Positions 1 through 11,100 of a DNA stretch of 64,000 nucleotides are shown piece by piece; positions within the stretch are counted from its first letter, which is position 1, and the number at the start of each line of letters is the position of its first letter. Source of the DNA: Heliopora coerulea. Taxonomy: Eukaryota > Cnidaria > Anthozoa > Scleralcyonacea > Helioporidae. Made by a program: the position numbers and the translations under genes. Under the pieces are notes generated by a model. That model was not told the DNA's origin. It saw only the letters and a list, made by a program, of their open reading frames with translations, and did no database searches. The DNA is taken from NCBI GenBank assembly GCA_030142905.1, contig JASJOG010000062.1:496001-560000 (forward strand), in the 5' to 3' direction.

Positions 1-699
1 AAGGCGAGAATACGGTAAGGCAAGTTATAAGGTCTGTCAAAAGGTCATGTAGGGGTTTTGTCTAACACATTTGTAACGGTGGTTTTTAGGTTATGATTTT
101 TGAGCAACATCCCAGTTCATCTAACGTTGTTAAATTGGTAAAAGAACATCGACTCGGACCTCGAGTTGAACGTGGGTCTTGAAACGTTTCCCGCAGGATC
201 GATGTCGGTGGGGCCATTCTGCTGTATATAACTAGCTGACTTCTATCCACACAACATGACCCAAACAGATGTATGCCATTCGACTGCACTCCATTCTGTA
301 CGACTTTGCTTTCATGGACTACCGTCAATTTTTTTCCGAAATCTTGAAACACTGTTGGTCAGTGACATACGATAAGGCCTTTCAGCGATACTTTATGATG
401 TAATGTAACTGTTATATGAAAATAAAGAAAATTAGTGCCAAGATAGAGGTTTGGATATTTGATCTTAATTAAAATAAACATTTGACGTTTTCATTTATAA
501 CCTTTTAATTTATAACGTATGGATCTCTCGCAAGTTGTTTACATTATTTGAACGCTGAAGCCAGTAAATGATTTAAGACCGGCAAAGGAAATAGCTTTCT
601 TGGTGCCTGCAGCTGGTTTCGCCACCTCAGTAACTGGACAATTTATGACTTGACAGAGCAGTTCTCAAAGTTAGCTCCTTGGAATATACATTTGCCAAC
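1..699. other. No recognisable gene
   Basis: I see no recognisable coding sequence, RNA or repeat structure here. The short open frames, such as one on the minus strand at 86-352, have no family resemblance I can identify. Confidence 0.5.
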
Positions 700-1320
700 T
701 GTTCACTTTTTGCAGCAACGCTTTGTCTTGGTTCTTTCTGATTTACATGAACAAAAGACGTAAGGGAACTCGCTTGCTGTCAGGACATTTGCTAAGCGAC
801 TAAGTGTATTAAAACGACATTCTTCGCTGAAGCTGAATAGATGACGATTACTACAAATCTTGGGACTTTTCACGTTCTGGTAACCACTTACCTGAGCTGC
901 ACAATCACAGGTACGTCTGAATCGAGTAGCTTTGAAGTACAAGTTTTGCGAACGGAATTGTTTTGAGCAGCTTTGAAAAGTAGCTTCCCGACTTCATTCT
1001 TCCCTAAGGGAGACTTCTTGTACGAAATATTACCGCCTGGATTTTGCTGGTGTTTATTGGTAAAGTAGAATGAAGATTCTGGTTCATTCATCTCTGTAGG
1101 ACAATTATTTTTGAAAATTTTGCAGTATTTAACCGGACAGCGTTCATGGTCAATTGTTTGAGAAGTGGAATAGAACACTCGTCGTCCAGAAGAGTTGTCC
1201 AGGCCATGACAGTCTTTGGATGCTTTCTCCGCTTTCCACAAAATGATTTCATTGCCTCAATCAGGATTTTTTTCGCTATGAAATGTCGCCCCATTGAGGA
1301 CGTCAGGATGTAATTTTGGC
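700..1320 (-). pseudogene. Decayed tyrosine-recombinase-like (Crypton/ZMYM/QRICH1-type) domain
   Basis: Read on the minus strand, the frame at 1241-888 resembles the C-terminal tyrosine-recombinase-like domain shared by Crypton transposons and ZMYM/QRICH1 proteins. The order is an EKASK-type segment, ERCPVKYCKIF, a PESSFYF block, KKSPLGKNEVGKLL, then NNSVRKTC carrying the conserved arginine. The next conserved segment (SGYQNVKS, equivalent to a GHKN-type block) lies in a different frame at about 903-880, so a frameshift separates the two. An in-frame stop lies upstream near 1260. Residues normally found before the NHSVRKT-type block are missing. I infer a broken transposon-derived or retro-copied fragment, not a working gene. 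The family match is by recognition only and the exact parent is unknown. Confidence 0.55.
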
Positions 1321-3055
1321 TGGAAACAAAAATGCAAGGTAAACAGCCACCAGGTAACTCGCTGCAAAGCTACTTGTTTTTGGTAACCAAATTATCCTTC
1401 GGCAAAACAATTGTCCGCTTCAGCCTTTCTCACTTCGAGAGTGATTTGTGCATGATGACCTTAACCGTATTCGACCGGTAATGCTTTCATCAGGATTTTA
1501 AAATCTCTCAAGAAAGTTTAAAGTCGTCTTTGTGTAAATTTACCGTTGAACCCTTTGTGTTGAGGTGCCACTGAATGCTTAGTTGAAAATACGCAAGAGT
1601 TGTAGGTTTATACGCCATTTTTCTTTTTTATTGATGTTTTCCCTTGGAAAAAGTACGTCTTTTACTTCCCTTTTCTTGTTCTTCTTTCAACAAAACTTGC
1701 ACAAGGTTTGCTTGTCGTATTTTGTTTTATGTTTTGTATTTTCCGATTTTTGGTCAGCGATAAAACTGCAGAATTCGTTCATGTTTTCTTTGTTTACTTC
1801 ATCGGTTTCGTAATTCGTTTCATCTTCGTCACCAAAGTCTTGTACCTCCAGATGAATACTTAGCATAAATCCTTATCATAGCACATCTTAAAGACATTTG
1901 TAACGAACTTTGAGATAACGTATAATTTATCAATTTTTTAAGTCAAAAAAATGTCAGAAAAATATTCAATCATGAACTGTCCGTAATGCTGGTATCCGTT
2001 TGATAACCTATGAGAATGCTCCACTTTTAAGACGGAAAGTCTAGTCATCTAATAAAAATCTTTCTTTAAGGCAAAATGAGTGAGAAGTCTAATTGGAAAA
2101 CGACACGAATTACCATAAACCCGCAAATAATTCAGGGTATTGATCCTATCATTCGTTGTTTAATAACTTAATTCTAAGGATGGACATCTTACCATTTGTT
2201 AAGCCGTTAAACGTTATTCTCACCGAACTTTTTGTTTTAATTTTGCAGAATTGAAATTTTAAACGTAAATATGACTATAAGCAGTTTAAATATAAAATAA
2301 TTTCCAGTTTGGATTGTTGTTTATTTGCGGCCAAATTGTGTGGATTTTTTTTTTATTGCATGTCCTCTTCCAGTTATAGTCAGGAGGATTTGTTTTTTTG
2401 AGAATTTTGAAAAATTATCATTGTTACTTGGATTCTCGAGAGATATTGGAAGGGTGGGCGAGCGGTTGTTGCGTTCACGTATTTCCAGTAAAACAACCTG
2501 TATAAATTGTAGCTAATTCTTGCCACTTATAATGGCACATTGTGATAGAACGAACTTCGTCCTTTAGGCCATTTACCCCTAGGTACGATGTTAGTTATGG
2601 TATATCATACATTTTCTATAGTTATGTCGAGCTTTAACCGAAACTTATTCAGCGTAGAATAATTCAGATTGGCTATGCCAGTAATTAACAATGAGACTAT
2701 GAGCTCTAAATTTCTTGGAGGTAATAAGTGACAAAGGCATAGCCCTAATCAATTATCATCTCAGCGAAACTGATAATGGACAGTCTAATTGTTTCATTAG
2801 AAGTAAAGCAAATGGTTTGAACTCCGAGAGAATCAGTTCCCGTTTCAGGTAGCAATGATAGCCGCAAAAGTCAGGAAATGCGTCTCATTTCCAAACTTGG
2901 AACACTTCACCCTCATGGTATCAGCGGACGATTTTCTTACATTTAGCTCTCAACACACTTTATTTCATATATCCACGCGCCATTTTTCGCCCCTTTTACT
3001 GTCCACTTTCACATATAATTTGTCATGTGCTTTACCCTTTCATTGTTTTGTGTTT
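1321..3055. other. No recognisable gene
   Basis: The DNA is A+T-rich with short unassigned open frames only (1583-1813 and 2325-2516, plus strand). These are low-complexity, Phe/Leu-rich translations of T-rich DNA. No repeat architecture was noticed. Confidence 0.5.
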
Positions 3056-3099
3056 GTTTTGACCACATTCATTCTTTTGGTTCATTTTTGCCACGTGAC

Positions 3100-3200
3100 A
3101 CACTTTTTTAGTTTAACTATAAAAGCCCACGTGTTTTTATTTATTCCATGCTACTAATCTCCGGACGAAGGGCCTTCGCTCGAAACGTCGAGAAGCTTGT
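3100..3200 (+). repeat. TATA plus hammerhead-like module (Penelope-type terminal repeat remnant)
   Basis: A TATA-like box (actataaaag, 3117-3126) is followed about 35 bases later by GGACGAAGGGCCTTCGCTCG and then AAACGTCGAG (3163-3192). This has a hammerhead-ribozyme-like layout: a CUGANGA-like strand, a short stem-loop, a GAAA core and a third stem. The CUGA core reads CGGA here, so catalysis is doubtful. The same module occurs at 27943-27977 (minus), 28114-28148 (plus) and, decayed, near 13920. An analogous but different-sequence module is in the PLE1 terminal repeats. Hammerhead motifs in Penelope-like elements are established; membership of this copy is inference. Confidence 0.5.
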
Positions 3201-5420
3201 TTTCTATATTTTAGATAGTGAATAACCTCAAGAACGCCGCCGTCGTGGAGAAAGTTGATCTTCTAGTTTAGCTGAACCTTTAGAAAGTCTGTGCTTTTTA
3301 TAGAAACTAACGTTTCAATCTGTTTATGTTTCTAGTATCTGGCTCGTTTCGTCATAAGTGTAGGTGCATAGTTCTTCGCGAGAAATCTGCGGTTTCTGAT
3401 TGTGCGTGAATGACTTCACCATTGTACTTTAAGAATGTATCACTAGACAAATAAAATTTTTTCCTAGACATTCCATTTTACCGACCCAATTCGCCAAAAA
3501 CTAGGAGTGAGTTGTGTAGAAAGGCTGGTACAAAACTTTCCTCTCCACAAACCATGTAACTCTGTCCGAACTCGACTCATAAGATATGATATAAAGCATT
3601 TTACTATCCAAAGAAAGTCGTGCAGGTTGTAACTGAAATCCTATTCATTATTCCAGGGTAATTTGGACGTTAAGATAAAAGTTCTTAAGCTGACTGCCAT
3701 GCATCGAAAAAAAAGATGTTTTAAGGTAGAACCAGTCACACTACCATTGTGTACATTATGGTTTATACGCGTTATCTTTCATAAGTTGAGTTAGAAAAGA
3801 CCTATACACTTGCTTAAGAGAAGAAATCATGAATACCATACCTTACCTTCCACCTGTAAAGAACATTGGACATCAGTTTCCAGGAAGAGACGGAACAGGT
3901 CAACAAGTAGTGGCTTTAACAAAGAGTGCTGTTGAAAGAACTTGGAACAAGTGGTTCCAAAAAGATAAATGATCACCTACCCATTGAGAAGTGAAGTTTA
4001 GATTTCAGGTGTTTTGAAATTCAACAAGGTGATAAAAGTCATGTTTACTAGAGATCACCTGAACGAATAAAGGAAATACTCCACTAATTACCTAATCATA
4101 GAAGCTATAGAAGCACTTGCATCAAACTTAGAAGATACTTACTGGATGACAGATGAACGTTCGGCAAGCTCGCACTTCATGAAAACGATTTCCGAATCCC
4201 AGATGGGTATTACACCCGAAACTTTCTAATGACCCGATGAGAAGCTCTAACTTTTGAGCTACCGAGATTGTGATTGCGAACTAAGGTGCAAGTCCAAAAC
4301 GTGATACCTTGAAACGTCCACTTGTGTCTACATTAAACTTTCAGTCGCTTTCAGGGTCAAACAAACCCACTATTGATACGACAGAACTTTCTCATATCCA
4401 TCTCATAAATCCATCTGCACATGTTGTCAAAGATACCGAACGAATGTTTTCTTGAACTTGTGTCTTTTAATGATTGGTTTGGAAAGCGGGTACACTTCCC
4501 GTGTTTTCAACCATTTCTTTGCTTTCTTTCCACCAGTTCCATATGAACCCTTATTTTCAAACCTTGCCGTCTGACACGGGCAAATCTAGGATTTCACGGA
4601 ATCGGGGGAATGCATGGCCAGTTGGGGTTCCAGGTTCTTGAGAAGAAAGAGTGGACAACCAAGCCTTTGATTGTTTTAGCTTTTTAAAGGATGGTGGTTC
4701 CTTTATCACTTATATTAGGAGCACAATTAGAGAAAAAATATGCTCATTGTTTTGTGGCTCAAATCACATTATTTTTGTGGCTTAGGATCATAGAAAATAT
4801 CCCTCAACTCCTGTTCCTTTTCCACCATAAAGACATACAAAAAGCTCCGTTAAAACATCATTCACCAGTTTTCTATTATTATTCACAACGTCATGCGCCA
4901 CGTTCTTGAGCACCCCATTCGTCATCACTGAAACATACCGCCCAATCCCCTTCAATTGTTTTAATGGGGTGATGGATAGATTGCAAATCACGGAAACATG
5001 TTTTCCATAATTTCCGGGCTTCATTTCAATATCTACAGTCACACGTGATCTCCACATAACTCAACGCTCCTTCGACGCCGACACTCCCACTTTAAAACCA
5101 TTTAAAACTAGATCCTTTAAAAAAATTAATACTGATTAAGACAATATGTGACAAATTTGTTGTAGCGAAAAGAAAATTCAACTCACTATTCATAGTTCAC
5201 TTTATCAGTGTTGGACTTCAAGGAAAGATATTTACAACCTCACTGCCGAATCGCTTACCGTATTCATCGATGTGAAGACAACATTCAGAGGGGAGTCGGG
5301 TTAAATCACTGACCTCTATAATATACCTGGACTGCGGATTCTGCTTAAAAAGTGTCCGAGAAATGATGGCGTCATTAGAAGTCCTTTTGCTCATGACGAC
5401 GACCGCTGACATAGGATTTT
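3201..5420. other. No recognisable gene
   Basis: No confident feature. A 47-codon frame at 3829-3972 (plus) has a protein-like composition but no recognised family. Two minus-strand frames at 4788-5057 and 5218-5412 are also unassigned. None has splice or homology support that I can see. Confidence 0.45.
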
Positions 5421-5615
5421 TCCCTCGTCCACCTCTCGAAACGCGGTTAGAGGGTACTAATCTCGACGTGCGTGGGGTCCTTTCACACGCGTGGTGACTA
5501 GGGAGAAAAATTCTATGTTAGTCCCCTCGCCCTCTGCGCGAAACGAGGGGCGAGGGTACTAATCTCGATGCGCGTGGAGTCCTGTTATGCGTGTGGTGAC
5601 TAGGGAGAAAATTTT
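5421..5615. repeat. Direct repeat, two ~93-bp units
   Basis: Two similar units lie head to tail at 5421-5513 and 5523-5615. Both contain agggtactaatctcga, a gcgtgg-rich segment and then gtggtgactagggagaaaa. They differ at several scattered positions, so this is an old tandem duplication or a dimeric repeat element. There is no coding potential. Confidence 0.7.
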
Positions 5616-5650
5616 TCGCATTGTGTATCAATGTTTCTGTATTCAAAAAA

Positions 5651-5817
5651 TAGAAAATTGTTTAAGTGTCTCTGTGCTGTGATAGAAACATGAATGACGT
5701 CATTTCAACCAGAAAAATGCCTGGTGAAAACGCCAAGTGTTTTCTGGTAGTTTTCTGGTTGAAATGGCGTCATTCATGTTTCTATCACAGCGCAGACATA
5801 CAAAAGCTATTTTCTAC
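5651..5817. repeat. Foldback (MITE-like) element
   Basis: Inverted arms at 5651-5715 and 5751-5817 share ctgtgatagaaacatgaatg and the adjoining tcatttcaaccagaaaa, and would form a long hairpin with a ~35-base loop. Related partial copies of the same arm sequence follow at about 5826-5880 and 5940-6005. This suggests a small cluster of related MITE-like sequences. No target duplication was recognised. Confidence 0.65.
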
Positions 5818-6005
5818 TCGTGACGTCATTTATGTCTCTGTGCTCTAATACAAAATGAAAATGACGTCAATCATGTCTCTACACTCCGAGAGAAAATGAG
5901 GCTCGTCCAATCACAGCGTGCGTAAGACGCGTGTTATGTTATAATTAACAAATAGAAAATAGCTTTTGTGTCTCTGTACTGTGATGGAAACATGAATGAA
6001 AACAC

Positions 6006-6557
6006 ATTTTTAAAAACACATTTAGAAACATGAATGAAAACACACATAGTTTCATATATTTTTCTTCTCTCAAGTTACAGTTCTACAAAATTAACTATAT
6101 TTTCAAGGATGGCTACTTTTTTGTATCGACCCTGTAGATACTTACATATGTACATGTGTACATACAGTGAGATATTACAGAGTCTTCACGTCGAGTTGTT
6201 CACGATCTTCAGGCAACTGTGTACATATATACATACTTACATTCATACATGCATGCACAAGGCGCAACAAGAATTTTCGAACGGCAGGGGTCGGATGGTA
6301 CTTTCAAGGCACCGTGGAGGAGATTTTGATGATTTTGAGAGTAATAGATCTATGTGGCTTTGGGAAATGAGGGCAAAAAGCCGTCACTAAAAGGGGGCAT
6401 ATAAGATTTACCACAAAAAGGGTAGGGATTGCAACCTTCCAGCCCTCGCGATAATAAACGTATAACTCGCCATAATCTCCATATTTACATAAACTTGACT
6501 TGCAGCTTTTTTTCTTTAGTCGTGCACCTTACATAAGTGATGAAGGCACCAGCAACT
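6006..6557. other. No gene; simple-sequence-rich DNA
   Basis: The stretch at 6145-6255 is rich in acata/catac alternations such as acatatgtacatgtgtacata. These account for the Tyr/Ile/His-rich open frames there. I see no gene. Confidence 0.5.
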
Positions 6558-6575
6558 CCCCCCCCCCCCCCCCCC
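6558..6575. repeat. Poly-C tract (18 C)
   Basis: An uninterrupted run of 18 cytosines. This is a simple repeat of uncertain exact length in any assembly. Confidence 0.9.
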
Positions 6576-7732
6576 ACCTTCTACGAAACCCTAGATCTGC
6601 CCATGGAGATATGGTGTAACTCTTGCGCAGCAGGATGTCTACAACACTCATGTCGAACCCTAATCCTAACCCTTACAAAATGTTATCAGTGTTTGAACCT
6701 GCTCCGTTGCCGTTCTACAGTGGCTAAGGACAGTTCATTTTAGCAACTAACTTATTTCACGAAGGGACTGCAGATTTAAGGAGTATAACCAAGATATTAT
6801 ATATGTGGAATATCTAGTCAGTTTTTCGATCAATAACATAATATGGCGACGTAATGCTGACATCATCTGAAAACTTAGAACTCTAGAATTTACACCATCA
6901 TTAGCGTTATGCTATATTTTTTGAAAGTCCGAACACCTTTAAGCCAAAAAGCTTCCAACCAGATGGTAAACTTCTCAATATAAACCGAGTGCAATCTAGC
7001 CTTTCCCAAAAGTCACCCGGACGCTGTCTTTGAGCATTGGTATTTGCACATTTCATCAACTCAAAACGGCATTATAATAGTGCACCCCGGGCAGACCTAA
7101 TGGTGGGGCAGATGAAGCTTTTCCCATTGAGATCTTTTGCTTCCAATAAGTTTTAATTAAAGAGAAATTATGGGACCAACTGGACATTTTTCTGTAAGAA
7201 AGCCATTAACTCCTCTATCAGGAGCGGAGATTACCTTTTGTGCTGGGTTACATCCAAGTGCCATTCGCCCCTTCACCCCATTTCCACTTTTTGGGAGCCG
7301 TCTCCGCCTTGGCCTACCATTAACAGTGACCACTCTTAAAGTTGTAAACGACGCGTGTATGTGAGAACATACTCTCAAATAACCTATGACATGGTAGAAA
7401 AGGATTTTCCTTTATCTTGAGCCAAGAAAATCTTCGCGCTTTATATTGTCATAATACTGAAAATGGTCTCCCAAAGATTTTAAAATTTCAAATTTTGATG
7501 CGAAGCATCCCCCCTAGACCCCCTATGCGTACCCCTGAACATCTGGCCAAATGGAAAGTTGGTGGAGTAATGGTATGATTTAGTTCACACCAAGTATTCT
7601 ACTTCGTTATAGAGAATTAGCAGACTGGAATGTTTGCGGGCCTGCATGCTAGCAATATGGCTGCAATGGAGGGAAAGTGTGTTAGTGAGTTGCAAGAAAT
7701 CTCTGTAAAATTTCGTTTTTGTTTTTGACAAA
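6576..7732. other. Upstream region and presumed 5' UTR of HINFP
   Basis: No separate gene was recognised. The last ~100 bases (about 7630-7732) precede the HINFP start codon and probably include its 5' UTR. I could not place a promoter or transcription start. The open frames on both strands at 7157-7378 are overlapping shadows of each other. Confidence 0.4.
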
Positions 7733-8183
7733 ATGCCTTATTTATGCGAATGGTCCGAATGTGACTTTGCTAGTGATGATTTTGACACATTTTACCGCCA
7801 TGTTAGGGAACATGTGAAGGATTTTCACGATGAAAAAGACCCAAATTATACTACTGATTCTTTTATATGTCTCTGGAGCCAATGTCTTTCCGATTCCTGT
7901 GAAAATGAACTCGAACTTATCAGCCACGTGTTATTCCACGGATATCACACCTATTTAAAGGAGCTTGGACTAAGGACGCAAAAAGTAGCAAAACTCAGTC
8001 CCTGTTCACTTGACTCACAAGCAAGAAACCTTGTTCCAGAATTTCCCACCGAATTCTGCTGCCAGTGGGACAAGTGTGACATGGCGACCTGCTGTCCGAG
8101 GTATTTTTATAGACATGTGGATGGTCACACAACAGTCGCACAGAAGCAAGATCTAGATGATCTTATACACTGCAAATGGAAAG
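7733..8183 (+). CDS. HINFP: HINFP coding exon 1
   Basis: Codes residues 1-150 with fingers 1-3 and the first cysteine of finger 4. The fingers have the unusual wide CxxWxxC spacing typical of the HINFP N-terminus (CEWSEC, CLWSQC, CQWDKC). The donor is aaag/gtgatt, phase 1. Reading on past the donor reaches a stop at 8198-8200. Confidence 0.92.
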
Positions 8184-11100
8184 GTGATTATATACTGTAG
8201 AGTTTATGTAACTTTGACAGCATTTTCATCTTTTGTCAAAACATTACAAAGTAGGAGACCTCTGGTCTTGCTTTTTAAGTAGGACTAATCTTAGAATCAT
8301 TTTAATAATAAAATGATCAGTGGTTTCAGGGATGTGTTTAAAAAATGTTGAGTGCCAGGTAGAAACTAACAGCACTATCAAAGCCGATGCAAGCACCAAA
8401 GTTATTTGGTACTTGACTTGCTTCTATTTTTTATGTAAACTTGAGAATACTGAAACACCTGGCAAGCAGGATTCTAAAAATTTTATTTAATGGCTGGCAG
8501 TAATGTGTACTACCTGGCAGGCCCACCCAGTGTGAGCACATCCACATGGTTTGTACTGTGACATGGAACATTTACAAATGTTTCGTACTAATAGCTAACT
8601 TCTGAGTAGCTTTTGTCTTGATGGCCACAGGTATGTGACTGATATCCAGTCACTAAGCACCAGCCATCTTCATCCACAAATAACCACATCTCAGTTTAAT
8701 TAAAAGTCAAGTCCCAAGTATTGAACCTACCATTATAAAAAGGTACACTATATACATGTGTAGACATAGGAGCAGTTTGGCTCCAGTCAATTGGTTTTTA
8801 TGTTTGACTCTTCAGCTCTTGGATGATTTCAAAAAGGGACTAATCATAAGGGGGCAATTGGTAGTTGTTGGCCAGCAGTTGGTAGGCACAATGGTCTGCT
8901 ACCTTTAAAAGTTGATCAAAAATTCATCGAGAGTACAGCAGCTCATAAGATTTTGTTAAATCAGGCTTGGAAATAATTTTATTGGTTCTGTGCTGGTCTT
9001 TTAAAAAAAATTTACATGTTACCATGAGTCAATAGGTTACAGATGTTAGGGGATGTCTTAATTTAATGCAGCAACAACACATCCCACAACTACCTGTAAG
9101 CATGACATTTTAACTTACAGTGCCACTCAAGATGATTGCTGCTTAGGCCATTGAAATGTTTGTCACTCCCACCAATACCAACAGTCTTTCTCAAGATTAC
9201 TCTAACCTGGATGATCAACTTTCACAAACATGTAATCTCTGGTGATGTTATGTTTTGTAAGATATTTGTATTATATAAGCCTGTTGAAATCTATGTTGAC
9301 CTGCAGTTCCTGAATGACATGGAGTTTTTTACATGAATAACAAATCTCATCAGCTTCATTTTCATCTCCTTCCTCAAAAGTAAATAAAATGAGGCATTAA
9401 GCACACCCAAAAGTCACTTTTTTTGTGCTAACTCTATCTTCTGTTGGCATACAGCCAGTCCCCCAAGATAACTAATTTCTAATACTGATATTAAGTTTTT
9501 TTTTCTCTTCTGCATTTTCATCCCCCACCCATTAAATTTTGGATTTGCAGGCTTAGAAATTGCATTTCCCACGACTTGTGGAAGGGACATATTGTTTCAA
9601 AAGTTAAATCTGCATGTATAGGTACAGGTAATATTAGCTGTATACAGCCAAAAATGCAAAAGAAAACAGAAAAGACATAAAGTGGATTATTCTGTACTGT
9701 CTGTACATAAAGCATCAAACCTTCCCTCCTGCAACTCACACAACCAGAAAGTACCCAACTTTTATGTCATTATCATCATAGATTGTGTATTTACAACTAA
9801 AAAAAGAAACAAGTTGAAAGAACACTGTCGTACTCATACACATGAAAAGTGCTTCAGCTGTCCAAATTGTGGAGGTTTGTTTTCAAATAAAACGAAGTTT
9901 ATGGACCACTTGAGAAGACAAAATACCATGGAAAGTAAGTTCTGGAAATTTTTAATCAAATATCTATTTAAAGGAATGATATCAAGTTAACTAGATCATT
10001 CAAAGTGAAACCCAAGGTTTGCCTGAGCTTGGGAAGATTTATTTTGGAAGTTACGAAGGAAGGACGAAACAAACAGTAATCCTGTTGTATAAGCCGAGCT
10101 GACTCAAAGGTTGATGGGGGTGACTGTTTTTTTATAAGCCAGACTTATACAGTCTTAGGTGGAGCTAGGACCATATGTTAAATTCACTTTTTCCAGAGTC
10201 CAAAATTTGGTCCCAATGATTGCCATTATTTTTACATGAATTTACAAGTGCTTCTGATTTGCTCAGCTAAAAGTTGGTTCCGCACGCTGCTTACAAGGTG
10301 ATGTGAGCCTTGTTTAGCCAGTTGGGAAGGTTGATTTGACATTGGATCGACTTCGTTGTACAAGCTGGTCTTATGGACTTTTATGCGAAAAGTCCCGAGA
10401 ATCGGGCCTGGAAGCACAATGCGCCTCAGCTTACAGTATTACATGCTCCTTTTAAGAGTACTGTATGTTGCATGCTCATTAACTGTAATAATCGTCTCAA
10501 CAGTCTTTTCTCATTTTGAACAATTACTGATTTTAAGTATTTCAAAAAATTTAATTCAGGATACATTTTTCGTGCCTAAATGCTGTATTTCGGAAAAGTT
10601 TTAAGTGAATTTCAATCTACGTATTTTCAGGTTTGTAGACTCTGGCTCATTCGACGAACATTTGGAGTTTACTCTTATCACATGAAATAGAATTTATATT
10701 TGATAATGGAAATTTTCGACCGTAAGAATCGTATATTTTAAGACTCAACTGGGAACACTAGCGAAACATGCAACTGTAGAGCCTCCGGCTCGGAATCGAA
10801 GCCGTGACCTTGCGAATCTAATGCAGCACTCTGCCAACTGAACTACGAAGACCGTTGCCGAGAGCCTGGCCACTAGTTCCCAGGTGGATGCCCAAGAGTT
10901 GCATTTTTCGTTTCTGATTCCTTAAAGATCTGACACTCAAAAATTTCCTTCGTCAAATATAAACTGAATGTCATTTGGCTCATTCTGCCTATTTACAGAT
11001 CAGTAACTGTATTAAAGTGAACCATGCATGATCGTTGAATGTTCGTCAATCTCAAACCTCAAAAAGTGCACAAAATGCACTTAATGTATCAGATAGAACA

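Noticed and set aside
3829..3972. 47-codon ORF as a small gene
   Set aside because: Composition is protein-like, but length is within chance expectation and no family is recognised.
4788..5412. Two minus-strand open frames as a spliced gene
   Set aside because: No recognised domain and no convincing donor/acceptor pair in frame.
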